This document shows, in pieces, positions 26,812 to 35,508 of a stretch of 64,000 nt of DNA. Source of the stretch: Limnobaculum zhutongyuii. Lineage in GTDB: Bacteria > Pseudomonadota > Gammaproteobacteria > Enterobacterales > Enterobacteriaceae. Position numbers and translations under genes: made by a program. The notes below the pieces were generated by a model. It made no database searches. It was not told where the DNA came from and saw nothing but the letters and a program-made list of their open reading frames with translations. Position 1 is the first letter of the stretch. The number at the start of each line of letters is the position of its first letter. The stretch covers positions 2,294,001 through 2,358,000 of the forward strand of contig NZ_CP034752.1 in assembly GCF_004295645.1 (NCBI RefSeq). Direction: 5' to 3'.

Positions 26812-27052
26812 CTTAAAAATAGTCAATCGCCGGGAGGGGCTGCCGTGGGGGTCGACTTGGCGTAAGCCAACGACAAACAGGCAAAGCCTGTTTGAACAGC
26901 GCTAGCGCTGGCCCGAAGGGCAAAACACCTAAGGTGTTTTGTAACGGCCCGTAGGCAGACCAGGCCCGGAGCACTCTGTAGCTAAGTACAAATTGTCTGC
27001 CGACCGTACTCTCAGCCCATTTAAGCACCTTATTTTTACGGTCGGAATGTGC
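26812..27052. repeat. Dispersed structured intergenic element, copy 2 (with extra hairpins)
   Basis: This is a longer relative of the element at 7930-8100 and also lies between convergent genes (ybhA and modC). It shares the GGGAGGGGCT, GTGGGGGTCGACTTGGCG, TAAGCCAACGA, AGACCAGGCCCG and AAGTACA blocks. An insert of about 70 bases adds four successive hairpins: CAAACAGGC-AAA-GCCTGTTTG, CAGCGCTAGCGCTG, GCCC-GAA-GGGC and AAAACACC-TAA-GGTGTTTT. The outer stem is CTGCC (26840-26844) with GGCAG (26954-26958). The last stem is CCGACCGTA (27000-27008) with TACGGTCGG (27037-27045). Base changes against copy 1 keep the pairing. Confidence 0.75.
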
Positions 27053-27096
27053 ACAGGCGATGATTTATTAGATTAGACCTATTAAAAATTGCCTCA

Positions 27097-28164
27097 TCAC
27101 CACGCCTCACGACTAATCGACACCGCCTTAACCAACGCAAACAGCGACTGCCCCACTTCGATCTGTAACTCATCCCGAGCCCAGGGCGTAATCCTCGCCC
27201 AAATGGCGTGTTGACCTACCGACAGTTTCACATCAATACGATCGTCCGAAGCATAAATTTCTGTCACCTCAGCAGCCAGTACGTTACGAATACTGCTATC
27301 CTGCGGTTTAGTTAATGCTAAAGAGACATCTGCAGCATTAATGCGAATACGCAATCTTTGCCCCTGTGGTACATCCACCCGATTAACCCACAGGCACTGT
27401 TCGCCTAACGCCAATGCACTCATCGAATACTTATCATGTTGTTCCAACAAAGTCACATTCAGCACGCTGCTCTGCTCATCCTGCTGTAGCCATGGCGTCA
27501 TTGCATCACTGGCCCATACGCTCTCCAGTTCCCCGGAGGCCCGCACTTTGCCGCTGTCCAGCACGATGACCTGTTCCGCCAGACGTAGAATCTCCTCCAT
27601 ACTGTGAGTCACATACAGAATAGGAATATTCACATCTTTAGCCAGACGTTCCAGATAAGGGATCAGTTCGCGTTTACGAGGGACATCCAGCGAGGCTAAA
27701 GGCTCATCCATCAACAGCAACTCAGGCGCGGTTAATAGAGCGCGACCGATGGCTACCCGCTGTTTTTCACCGCCGGATAAGGTGACAGGAAAACGTTTAA
27801 GCAAATGACCAATACCTAATAGTTCAACAATATCATCAAACTGGTGTTGCATTTGTGGTTGCATACCGTACTGTAGATTGCCTTTGGTGCTGTAATGAGG
27901 AAACAGACGTGCATCCTGAAACACATAACCAATACGGCGCTTTGCTGGCGGCAGATAAATTCCGCGGGAACAATCCACCAACACTCTATCGTTTAAAATA
28001 ATTGCACCGCTGTCCGGACGCGTTAATCCACTGACAGCATTAATTAGTGAGGTTTTCCCTGCGCCAGACAGACCAAAAATTGCCGTAATGCCATCTCCGG
28101 GAACCTCAACCGAGATATCCATCTCCAGAGCACCCAGACGCTGTTTGAAATTGAGCTTTAACAT
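27097..28164 (-). CDS. modC: Molybdate ABC transporter ATP-binding protein ModC
   Basis: A 355-residue ATPase energising molybdate import. Walker A is GLSGAGKTSL (about residue 30); the Q-loop region GYVFQDARLFPH, signature LSGGEKQRVAIGRALL, Walker B LLLMDEPLASLD and switch His (YVTHSMEEI) are all present. A C-terminal Mop-type molybdate-binding domain follows (SIRNVLAAEVTEIYASDDRIDVKLSVG). I chose MLKLNF at 28164, which overlaps the modB stop (TGATG). It is the last gene of modABC, and its transcript would run towards the dispersed element. Confidence 0.95.
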   Translation of the reverse strand: MLKLNFKQRLGALEMDISVEVPGDGITAIFGLSGAGKTSLINAVSGLTRPDSGAIILNDRVLVDCSRGIYLPPAKRRIGYVFQDARLFPHYSTKGNLQYGMQPQMQHQFDDIVELLGIGHLLKRFPVTLSGGEKQRVAIGRALLTAPELLLMDEPLASLDVPRKRELIPYLERLAKDVNIPILYVTHSMEEILRLAEQVIVLDSGKVRASGELESVWASDAMTPWLQQDEQSSVLNVTLLEQHDKYSMSALALGEQCLWVNRVDVPQGQRLRIRINAADVSLALTKPQDSSIRNVLAAEVTEIYASDDRIDVKLSVGQHAIWARITPWARDELQIEVGQSLFALVKAVSISREAW

Positions 28165-28853
28165 CAGCCTTTCAGTCTCCGTTGACTCCAGCGCGCCAGC
28201 CATTCAGACATCAGCAACGATATTAACGACAGCAAAATCGCAATAATACACAAGCGAGCAGCATCCCCTTCAGCGCCAGGCGTTTCAATCAAGGTATACA
28301 TCGCCAGAGGGATGGTTCGGGTTTCACCAGGGATATTAGAGACGAAAGTAATAGTAGCGCCAAACTCCCCCAGCGAACGGGCAAAGGCTAGCACCACCCC
28401 AGCCAACAGACCGGGAAAAGCCAGAGGTAAGGTTACGGTAAACAATACTCGCCAGAAACCGGCGCCCAACGTTCTGGCAGCCTGCTCCAGTTTGGTATCA
28501 ACCGCTTCAAGCGCCAGGCGGATTGCCCTGACCATAAGGGGAAAGGCAATAACGGCAGAAGCAAAAGCCGCTCCACGCCAGCTAAAGGTAAAGCTAAAAC
28601 CAAACCACTGATATAGCCATTCACCAATAATGCCTCTGCGACCAAAGCCAATTAGCAGTAAATAGCCAATAACAACGGGTGGTAACACCAGTGGGAGATG
28701 AATAATGCTGTCCAGTAATGCTTTGCCCGGAAACTGGCAACGAGCCAGAATCCAGGCAACAAAAATACCGACAGGTAAACTGAAGGCCACTGCCACTCCA
28801 GCCACTTTAAGGCTAAGTAGCAGGGCTTCTAACTCATATTGAGATAACATCAT
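28164..28853 (-). CDS. modB: Molybdate ABC transporter permease ModB
   Basis: A 229-residue inner-membrane permease with about five or six hydrophobic helices and the EAA loop that docks ModC (EQAARTLGAGFWRVLFTVTLPLAFPGLLAG). LVLPPVVIGYLLL and ARSLGEFGATITFVSNIPGETRTIP are typical of ModB. The start overlaps the modA stop, and the stop overlaps the modC start, so the three genes are translationally coupled. Two adjacent ATG codons (28853 and 28850) could both serve. Confidence 0.95.
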   Translation of the reverse strand: MMLSQYELEALLLSLKVAGVAVAFSLPVGIFVAWILARCQFPGKALLDSIIHLPLVLPPVVIGYLLLIGFGRRGIIGEWLYQWFGFSFTFSWRGAAFASAVIAFPLMVRAIRLALEAVDTKLEQAARTLGAGFWRVLFTVTLPLAFPGLLAGVVLAFARSLGEFGATITFVSNIPGETRTIPLAMYTLIETPGAEGDAARLCIIAILLSLISLLMSEWLARWSQRRLKG

Positions 28854-29623
28854 TTAGTACGTGGACTGAACCCATATTTTTCAAATACTGCTGAAGCTTC
28901 CGGTGTCGTCAGGTATTTAGCAAACTCTTGCACCGCTGGAGTTGAATGGTCTTTTACCGCAGCCATAGGATACTCTACCGGTAAGTGACTGTCGTCAGGG
29001 AAAATACCAACCATTTTTACTTTTTTACTGGCAACGGCATCAGAACCATAAACAATACCCAACGGTGCTTCTGCGCGCTCAACCAGCGCTAATGCTGCAC
29101 GCACGTTGTTTGCACGAGCCATCTTTGGTGACAGTTGATCCCAAACGCCAAGGAAGGTTAATGCTTGTTTGGTATAGATACCGGCCGGAACGTGGTCAGG
29201 ATCGCCTACCGCCAGACGTCCATCTTTCAGTAAAGATGACCAGTCGGTGACTTTGTTGACATTAACGTGTTTCAACTGGCTATCAAGTGGAGCAACCAGA
29301 ACCAGATCGTTACCCAGCAACGTTACGCGAGTTTTATCCTCCATCAATTTCTTTTCAACCACGTAATCCATCCACTGCTGGTCAGCAGAGATGAACATAT
29401 CTGCCGGAGCACCCTGTTCGATTTGACGAGCCAGCGTTGAAGAAGAAGCAAACGAGGAAGTCACCTCTACACCGCTCTTTTTCTTATAATCTGTTGCGAT
29501 TTCTTCCAGTGCGTTAGTCAACGATGCAGCAGCAAATACGGTAATTTTTTCTGCCGCTGATGCGGTTTGTAGCAAAGTAGCAGCTAACAATCCAACCAGA
29601 GTAAGTTTCAGTTTGTTCTTCAT
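28850..29623 (-). CDS. modA: Molybdate-binding periplasmic protein ModA
   Basis: A 257-residue periplasmic binding protein for molybdate and tungstate. The signal peptide ends LLQTASA (about residue 23). Mature-protein features include VFAAASLTNALEEI and SFASSSTLARQIEQGAPADMFISADQQWMD, which carry the Ser/Ala oxyanion contacts, then VPAGIYTKQAL and VYGSDAVASKKVKMVG. It is the first gene of modABC. A ModE-type palindrome lies 49 bases upstream, so repression by molybdate-ModE is expected. Confidence 0.95.
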   Translation of the reverse strand: MKNKLKLTLVGLLAATLLQTASAAEKITVFAAASLTNALEEIATDYKKKSGVEVTSSFASSSTLARQIEQGAPADMFISADQQWMDYVVEKKLMEDKTRVTLLGNDLVLVAPLDSQLKHVNVNKVTDWSSLLKDGRLAVGDPDHVPAGIYTKQALTFLGVWDQLSPKMARANNVRAALALVERAEAPLGIVYGSDAVASKKVKMVGIFPDDSHLPVEYPMAAVKDHSTPAVQEFAKYLTTPEASAVFEKYGFSPRTK

Positions 29624-29671
29624 TTCAGCCTCGTTATTTTATTGTCAATATTATCAGGCAATATTGCCCTT

Positions 29672-29695
29672 CGATATATAATGGAAAATATAACG
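29672..29695. promoter_or_regulatory. ModE operator upstream of modA
   Basis: CGATATATA-N6-AATATAACG is a close match to the ModE consensus palindrome with the same 6-base spacer as the site upstream of moaA. In E. coli this site represses modABC when molybdate is bound. Confidence 0.75.
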
Positions 29696-29772
29696 TTTTC
29701 TTATTTGCTTGTCATCGACTGATGTTTGATTTATGAAAGAACTACCGAAAAGAGGTATCGCGGATACAAAAA

Positions 29773-29803
29773 ACACCGGCCTGCATTTATCGCAGGCCGG
29801 TGT
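29773..29803 (-). terminator. Terminator after acrZ
   Basis: ACACCGGCCTGC and GCAGGCCGGTGT form a perfect 12-bp stem with a 7-base loop. The plus-strand A-run at its left gives a T-run on the minus strand, ending the acrZ transcript before the modA promoter. Confidence 0.88.
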
Positions 29804-29840
29804 CATATAATATTCAGATTTGCACTAATCCCAACAGGGA

Positions 29841-29984
29841 TCAGCTATTGCGGGTTTTGCTTGGGCCCAGTTTTGAGATAAAGTTAAACACTTCACCCAG
29901 ACCGTAAATTAATCCCAAAATAATTGCCATCACCACGGGAACCATACAGGCGGCAAATACCAGGCTTTTTAATAATTCAAACAT
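29841..29984 (-). CDS. acrZ: AcrAB-TolC efflux-associated small protein AcrZ
   Basis: A 47-residue single-helix inner-membrane protein. Reading the minus strand from 29984 gives MFELLKSLVFAACMVP, then VVMAIILGLIYGLGEVFN and a polar tail ISKLGPSKTRNS. This matches E. coli AcrZ (YbhT), which binds AcrB and tunes drug export. Its place between modA and modE is also conserved. A short leader and its own terminator suggest a monocistronic unit. Confidence 0.93.
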   Translation of the reverse strand: MFELLKSLVFAACMVPVVMAIILGLIYGLGEVFNFISKLGPSKTRNS

Positions 29985-30178
29985 AAGTTCCTCATTTAAC
30001 TATCCATGCTGACGCATGTTCGCAATGGTTTTATTACCAGCGGTATTAATCAATATAACACAGAGTTTATCAGCTATCTGCTGATAATTTTCATCTATCT
30101 GTGCTGCCTGGTAATTTGGCAGAATGAGAAAAATGAAGGACAATACCTTATGCCTTTACTAAACGGACCCTATACGCG

Positions 30179-30964
30179 ATGAATGCTGAAATCTTACTTA
30201 CCCTGAAATTACAAGGCCATCTGTTCGCTGACCCTCGCCGTATCGCTTTGCTCAAACAAATTGAACATACCGGTTCAATCAGTCAGGGTGCCAAGCTGGC
30301 TGAAATCAGTTATAAAAGCGCCTGGGATGCAGTCAATGAGATGAATAAGTTGACTGATAATCTGTTAGTAGAGCGTGCTACCGGCGGTAAAGGTGGTGGC
30401 GGAGCCCATTTGACCCCTTACGGTAAACGTCTGCTTCAACTGTATGACCTGCTGGAAAAAATACAGCAAAAAGCGTTCGATGTATTACAGGATGACTCCA
30501 TGCCGCTGGACAGTCTGCTAGCCGCCATCGCCCGCTTTTCGTTACAAACCAGCGCCCGTAATCAGTTTTTCGGCACCATTCTCGACCAGCAACCAACCAA
30601 TCAGCCGGACTGCATTACTCTGTTAATGAACGATGGCAAAACCGAGATTCATGCCTCCCTGACTCAACAAAGCATAAAACGTCTGCAGCTTAGTCAGGGA
30701 AAAGAAGTATTAGCGCTGATCAAAGCGCCACTGATCGATTTACACCAGCAACCCCCTGCCGTCAGTGATAACTGCCTGCGTAGTACAGTCACATCAGTGA
30801 ACACCAGCGATCGCCGCTGCGAAGTATTACTACAGTTAGATGGAGGAGAGACCCTCTGCTCTACCATTTCCAATCAGCAGGCAAAGGCGCTGTCTGTTGC
30901 GACAGGACAAGTGCTATGGGCAACTTTTAGCGCAGAAAGCGTCATTATTGCTACGCTGTGCTAA
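30179..30964 (+). CDS. modE: Molybdate-responsive transcriptional regulator ModE
   Basis: A 261-residue dimeric regulator. An N-terminal winged helix (LFADPRRIALLKQIEHTGSISQGAKLAEISYKSAWDAVNEMN) is followed by the glycine-rich ERATGGKGGGGAHLTPYG linker and two Mop-like molybdate-binding domains (the TSARNQFFG region and the C-terminal TVTSVNTSDRRCEVLLQLDG...SVIIATLC). It represses modABC and activates moaA in E. coli, and candidate sites for both are in this window. Unlike in E. coli, modF does not follow directly; a nucleoside-salvage island lies between. Confidence 0.95.
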   Translation: MNAEILLTLKLQGHLFADPRRIALLKQIEHTGSISQGAKLAEISYKSAWDAVNEMNKLTDNLLVERATGGKGGGGAHLTPYGKRLLQLYDLLEKIQQKAFDVLQDDSMPLDSLLAAIARFSLQTSARNQFFGTILDQQPTNQPDCITLLMNDGKTEIHASLTQQSIKRLQLSQGKEVLALIKAPLIDLHQQPPAVSDNCLRSTVTSVNTSDRRCEVLLQLDGGETLCSTISNQQAKALSVATGQVLWATFSAESVIIATLC

Positions 30965-31042
30965 ACCGTCATCATACGCTTTAGCCCGTCAATTCAGGTG
31001 CCAATTCAGAGCGTTTAAATTGGCACCCGATAATAAGGCATT

Positions 31043-31945
31043 TTACGCTGAAACGACCTTTAGCTCATCGATCAGCCTTAGGGTTGTCGGCGTAATTTGT
31101 GACTCATCATAAACCACATACAAATCGGCAGGAATTCGCTCTTCCAGTGGCCGAAAAATCACCCCCGGCCAGTTCATCTGGGCATAACTGTCCGCGATCA
31201 TTGTAACGCCTAATCCCATACTAATTAATGCCAGCACCGTTTGTGGTTCGACCGCCTCACGGACAATATAGGGAGAGAAACCTGCGTTATTACATATTTT
31301 TTGTAAAAAGGACCAATCCGAATGCACCGCAGGTAGCGTTACAAACGCTTCATTTCTTAACTCATGCAAAGGAATAGAGTTGTATCTGGCCAGACGATGT
31401 TCACTCGGTAAGGCCACCAAAAAAGACGCTTCTTGTAATCGCAGGCTGGTTAACCCTTGAGGGGGTATAGAAACCATACGCCAGATACCGGCATCGATTT
31501 CGTGGCGCTCCAGCATGGCCATCTGTATACCGGGGGATTTTTCACGAAAGATAATATCAACGGTAGGATTGGCTTTAATAAAATTATGCAAAATCGGTCT
31601 TAATCGTCCCCACAGCGCAGTACCAACAATACCTAATTCTATTCGCCCTCTTTCTCCCCTACCTATTTGCTCCACTCTGGCCAATGCCTGATTGGTTGCC
31701 GCCAGCAGATTACGCGTCTCTTCCATCAATACCTTTCCCGCATGGGTCAAGGCAACGCTGCGGGAATGACGAATAAACAGCATGGTTCCCAACTGGGCTT
31801 CCAGCTCCTTTATATGAATACTGAGCGGCGGCTGCGACATATTCAGGCGCACCGCCGCTTTGCCAAAATGAAGTTCTTCCGCTACCGCTAAAAAATAGCG
31901 CAATAGCTTCAGGTCAGTACGATAAACGCGTTCAATTGAATCCAC
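31043..31945 (-). CDS. xapR: LysR-family regulator XapR-like (xanthosine operon)
   Basis: A 300-residue LysR-type activator. The N-terminal helix-turn-helix (RYFLAVAEELHFGKAAVRLNMSQPPLSIHIKELEAQLG) and effector domain read closely like E. coli XapR, for example SMGLGVTMIADSYAQMNWPGVIFRPLEERIPADLYVVYD. XapR activates xapAB in response to xanthosine or deoxyinosine. It sits at the end of a minus-strand run xapA-xapB-xapX-deoC-xapR. A dyad between xapA and deoB is a candidate binding site. Confidence 0.9.
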   Translation of the reverse strand: MDSIERVYRTDLKLLRYFLAVAEELHFGKAAVRLNMSQPPLSIHIKELEAQLGTMLFIRHSRSVALTHAGKVLMEETRNLLAATNQALARVEQIGRGERGRIELGIVGTALWGRLRPILHNFIKANPTVDIIFREKSPGIQMAMLERHEIDAGIWRMVSIPPQGLTSLRLQEASFLVALPSEHRLARYNSIPLHELRNEAFVTLPAVHSDWSFLQKICNNAGFSPYIVREAVEPQTVLALISMGLGVTMIADSYAQMNWPGVIFRPLEERIPADLYVVYDESQITPTTLRLIDELKVVSA

Positions 31946-32023
31946 ACCGACTCCTGTCCTGGGTATTTATTATAGTTAGTTTATGTTACCGCCAGTCAGA
32001 ACCTCATCATGACAAATTAAACA

Positions 32024-32794
32024 TCAATAGCCATTTTGAGAGATAGCAGATTGTTTATCATCCAGCGTAGCCAATAAACTCGCCAACAGACTGGAAGCGC
32101 CAAAGCGAAAATGCGCGGGCGTTATCCATGCCTCTCCCAATAAACGGGCAGCAATAGCCAGATAAACTTGTGCTTCTTCTGCTGAACGAACGCCTCCGGC
32201 GGCTTTAAACCCACAGCGACCGCCTTTTTCAGCAATCACGCCAAGCATGATTTCTGCCGCCTCTGGCGTGGCATTAATCGATACTTTACCGGTTGAGGTT
32301 TTAATAAAATCAGCTCCGGCATCAATAGCAATGAGGGATGCCTGACGAATCAATTCTGGCGTTTTTAACTCGCCACTCTCAATGATCACTTTCAGTAATT
32401 TATCACCGCAGGCTGCTTTACAGGCAGCAACCAGATCGTAACCGATTTGAGTATCACCAGTCTGTAACGCACGCCACGGAAATACCACGTCAACTTCATC
32501 AGCACCGGCTGCAATAGCAGCCTTAGTTTCTCCCTCGGCTAATGCCACATCCGCCGCTCCGGTCGGAAAATTAGTGACGGTAGCTATCTGTACTTTAGAT
32601 ATCCCCTGCTCGCTTAAAGCACGACGCGCATCGGCAATAAAAGCCGGATAAACACAAACGGCTGCCGGATGGCCATGAGCCGTTTTGGCATTTTGACAAA
32701 GTTTATTGATAACCTCAGTGGTGTCATTATCGTTCAATGAGGTGAGGTCCATCAGATTCAGTGCCTGTCGGGCAATAGTTTTTAAATTTTGCAT
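32024..32794 (-). CDS. deoC: Deoxyribose-phosphate aldolase DeoC
   Basis: A 256-residue class I aldolase that splits 2-deoxyribose 5-phosphate into acetaldehyde and glyceraldehyde 3-phosphate. The Schiff-base Lys lies in GADFIKTSTGK; VCVYPAFIADARR, VATVTNFPTGAAD and GFKAAGGVRSAEEA (proton-relay Lys) are intact. I chose the ATG at 32794 (MQNLKTIA) with an AAGGAAC site; the frame extends to 32830. Its place after xapX, in a xanthosine/deoxyinosine cluster with deoB opposite, makes a complete deoxynucleoside degradation module. Confidence 0.94.
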   Translation of the reverse strand: MQNLKTIARQALNLMDLTSLNDNDTTEVINKLCQNAKTAHGHPAAVCVYPAFIADARRALSEQGISKVQIATVTNFPTGAADVALAEGETKAAIAAGADEVDVVFPWRALQTGDTQIGYDLVAACKAACGDKLLKVIIESGELKTPELIRQASLIAIDAGADFIKTSTGKVSINATPEAAEIMLGVIAEKGGRCGFKAAGGVRSAEEAQVYLAIAARLLGEAWITPAHFRFGASSLLASLLATLDDKQSAISQNGY

Positions 32795-32814
32795 GTTGCT
32801 TGTTCCTTTATTTC

Positions 32815-32973
32815 TTATTGCATTAGCCATTTGATAGCCAGATAACCAATATACATGAAGACAATGGTCAACACTCCCGGCAGGACGTTAGGTGCCGGAA
32901 TAGGAACCCGAAGAAATGTACACAGGGCACCTACGGCAAAACCCACTCCGGAAGATAATAGAATCTCTTTCAT
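32815..32973 (-). CDS. xapX: XapX-family (DUF1427) small membrane protein
   Basis: A 52-residue protein read from ATG at 32973: MKEILLSSGVGFAVGAL, CTFLRVPIPAPNVLPGVL, TIVFMYIGYLAIKWLMQ. It has two hydrophobic helices around the conserved RVPIPAPNVLPG motif of the XapX domain. XapX-type proteins are found with nucleoside and purine genes, but their activity is unknown. It lies between xapB and deoC, 20 bases before the deoC start, behind a strong hairpin that follows xapB. Confidence 0.88.
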   Translation of the reverse strand: MKEILLSSGVGFAVGALCTFLRVPIPAPNVLPGVLTIVFMYIGYLAIKWLMQ

Positions 32974-33048
32974 TGACTACTCCATTTACACACTGCTATT
33001 GCCCGACCGTCATGCTCAGGCCTGAAAAATTGAACAACTGAGAATATT

Positions 33049-33066
33049 GGCCCGTCGAAACGGGCC
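33049..33066 (-). terminator. Intra-operon hairpin between xapB and xapX
   Basis: GGCCCGT-CGAA-ACGGGCC forms a 7-bp GC-rich stem just after xapB. It could reduce read-through into xapX-deoC-xapR. The T-run on the minus strand is weak. Confidence 0.6.
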
Positions 33067-33079
33067 CTGTTTTCAGTAT

Positions 33080-34336
33080 TTAGTGAGCGATACTGGTTTG
33101 AGCCAGTTTTTCTGGTTGATGCTTGTACTGGAAGGTAAAGAAGAAAACGACTGCCAGCAAAACCGCATAGGCTGCAAATACTAACCAGATGGTGTGCCAG
33201 TCTTTAACACCATCAACAGAGAAGTAATCCACGGCTTTACCACTCAGGATAGCCCCGACATAGGCACCTACGCCGTTGATCATGGTCATAAACAGCCCCT
33301 GAGCACTGGCCCGAATATCTGAGCTGACTTCCTGTTCAACAAACACCGAACCGGAAATATTGAAGAAATCAAAGGCGCAGCCATAAACGATCATTGACAT
33401 CATCAGCAGAACAAAGCCCACTGGGGAGGGATCGCCATAGGCAAACAATCCAAAGCGCAGACACCAGGCCACCATGCTTAGCAACATGACGGTTTTAATA
33501 CCAAAACGTTTAAGAAAGAACGGAATAGCCAGAATAAACAGCACTTCTGACATTTGCGAAACCGACAGCAAAATGGAAGGATACTTCACCACAAAACTGT
33601 CTTTAAACTCTGGATTCAGTGCAAAATCGTGCAGGAATGGACTACCGAAAGTATTGGTAATCTGCAATACCGCCCCTAACAGCATGGCAAACAGAAAGAA
33701 CACCGCCATTCTTGGCTTTTTGAACAGTACAAAGGCATCCAGTCCCAGCATACTAACCCAGGTCTGATTTTGCTTTTTATTCGCCGTTGGAATGGAAGGT
33801 AAAGTTAATGAATAGGCCGCCAGCAGTAGTGATGCCCCTGAAGCGATATACAGCTGCATATTACTCAACTCAAGGCCCAACAGGCTAATGGTCCACATGG
33901 CGACAATAAAACCAATGGTGCCAAACACCCGAATTGGAGGGAAATTACTCACCGTATCCAATCCGGCCTTTTCCAGACAGTAATAAGAGATGGTATTGGA
34001 TAACGCAATCGTTGGCATAAATGTCATGGCATTAATCAACATCACCCAAAACATCAGGCCAGGTTCGTTGATACTGGCGGCATAGAATAACGCGACCGCA
34101 CACGCCAGATGACATAAGGTATAAACCCGGTTAGCCCTCATCCACTTGTCAGCAATAATACCAATCAGGCTTGGCATCAGTACCGCTGCCAAACCCTTAG
34201 TGCTATACACCACGCCAACTGATGCACCGTTAAAATGAAGCGTATTAATCATGTAGGAACCCAGCGTTACCAGCCAGCTTCCCCAAATGAAATACTGTAA
34301 AAACGACATGATTTTTAAACGATTTTTAATTCCCAT
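33080..34336 (-). CDS. xapB: Nucleoside:H+ symporter XapB (NupG family)
   Basis: A 418-residue inner-membrane transporter of the nucleoside:H+ symporter (NHS) branch of the MFS, equal in length to E. coli XapB. About twelve hydrophobic segments are visible, with the family sequences MSFLQYFIWGSWLVTLGSYM, MPTIALSNTISYYCL, FPPIRVFGTIGFIVAMW and DFFNISGSVFVEQEV. It imports xanthosine and probably other nucleosides. It follows xapA in the same direction, as in E. coli. Confidence 0.94.
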   Translation of the reverse strand: MGIKNRLKIMSFLQYFIWGSWLVTLGSYMINTLHFNGASVGVVYSTKGLAAVLMPSLIGIIADKWMRANRVYTLCHLACAVALFYAASINEPGLMFWVMLINAMTFMPTIALSNTISYYCLEKAGLDTVSNFPPIRVFGTIGFIVAMWTISLLGLELSNMQLYIASGASLLLAAYSLTLPSIPTANKKQNQTWVSMLGLDAFVLFKKPRMAVFFLFAMLLGAVLQITNTFGSPFLHDFALNPEFKDSFVVKYPSILLSVSQMSEVLFILAIPFFLKRFGIKTVMLLSMVAWCLRFGLFAYGDPSPVGFVLLMMSMIVYGCAFDFFNISGSVFVEQEVSSDIRASAQGLFMTMINGVGAYVGAILSGKAVDYFSVDGVKDWHTIWLVFAAYAVLLAVVFFFTFQYKHQPEKLAQTSIAH

Positions 34337-34452
34337 GTTGTTTTTCCTTCCCGCCGTATGGCTGGCTTACCGCGGATAACACCGCGTTATGTAACATCAC
34401 AGATAACTTCATTAGTACAGACATTCCTGTCTCCTTATGGATGTTCTCTGTT

Positions 34453-35286
34453 TTAAGCCAGCTTGCGTAAAAAACCGCAAATCAGGGTGATAAAGTTCTG
34501 GCGAGAAAGCTCGGCCGCTGCCAGCGTTTGAGCATGGGACAACGTCACCTTGCCTAACCCTTCCGCCAGATTGGTGATCGCCGATACCGCAACCACTTTC
34601 AACCCACAATGACGAGCGGAGATCACTTCAGGCACCACCGACATACCAACCACATCACCACCGATAATCTGCATCATGCGTATCTCTGCGGCGGTCTCAA
34701 AGTTAGGCCCCGGATAAGAGACAAAAACCCCTTCGGAGAGTGGAAAACCAGACTCTTTCGCTACCTGCTGAAGTACTGCGCGATAATCAGCATCATAGGC
34801 ATTGGCCAGCGTGAAGAAGCGCTCACCAAAACGTTCATCATTCAAACCAACCATTGGCGTACCCGGCATGGTGTTAATATGGTCGTTCAGCGAAACCAGA
34901 CTGCCCGGCTCAACTTCAGGCCGTAAAGAACCTGCGGCATTGGTTGAAAACAGCAACTCGCAACCCAACAGCTTAAAGGTGCGAATAGCATCGGTCATAA
35001 TGGTCATACCACGACCTTCATAAAAGTGTCCGCGACCTTTCATACAGGCTACCGGGACGCCGGAAAGTGTTCCCAATACCAGCTCACCAGCATGGCCATG
35101 AACGGTACTAACCGGAAACCCTGGCAATTTTTCATAAGAGATAGCAACCGCATCTTCAATTTGTTCCGCCAACGCCCCCAAACCAGAACCTAAAATAAAA
35201 GCCACTCGGGGTGTAAAGTCTGGTTTATATTTACGAATAATGTCTGCAGCATAAAATGGATTTTGAGATAATTCTATTTGTGACAT
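34453..35286 (-). CDS. xapA: Xanthosine/purine nucleoside phosphorylase XapA
   Basis: A 277-residue trimeric (PNP-type) purine nucleoside phosphorylase that cleaves xanthosine, inosine and guanosine with phosphate. Visible are the phosphate site GSGLG, GRGHFYEG, TNAAGSLRPEVEPGSLV, YPGPNFETAAEIRM and MSVVPEVISARHCGLKVVAVSAITN. It matches E. coli XapA in length and sequence. I chose the ATG at 35286 (MSQIELS). It is the first gene of the minus-strand xap run and is divergent from deoB. Confidence 0.94.
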   Translation of the reverse strand: MSQIELSQNPFYAADIIRKYKPDFTPRVAFILGSGLGALAEQIEDAVAISYEKLPGFPVSTVHGHAGELVLGTLSGVPVACMKGRGHFYEGRGMTIMTDAIRTFKLLGCELLFSTNAAGSLRPEVEPGSLVSLNDHINTMPGTPMVGLNDERFGERFFTLANAYDADYRAVLQQVAKESGFPLSEGVFVSYPGPNFETAAEIRMMQIIGGDVVGMSVVPEVISARHCGLKVVAVSAITNLAEGLGKVTLSHAQTLAAAELSRQNFITLICGFLRKLA

Positions 35287-35422
35287 AACAGTTTTCCTCA
35301 TTGATTGAGTTTTTTTAGTTTTTAATCGCAATAAAGCTTTTCTTTTTAATTCTGTTATTTATACCGACTGCTAAATCACTTTATCCAATATTGTTTTCCC
35401 ACAAGATCAATACGGATTTAAT

Positions 35423-35451
35423 ATTGATTAAATTCACCCACGTTAATCAAT
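35423..35451. promoter_or_regulatory. Perfect dyad between xapA and deoB (candidate XapR site)
   Basis: ATTGATTA-N13-TAATCAAT is a perfect 8-bp inverted repeat in the 222-bp divergent region. Its size and spacing suit a LysR-type regulator. Assigning it to XapR is an inference. Confidence 0.45.
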
Positions 35452-35508
35452 TCCTGTTATATATAAATTTATATAATTTAACTGACTGAATTATTATTCG
35501 GAGATAAT

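Noticed and set aside
26813..27028. Minus-strand open frame across dispersed element copy 2
   Set aside because: The frame follows hairpin sequence and shares only short stretches with the copy 1 frame. It is better explained by the repeat itself.
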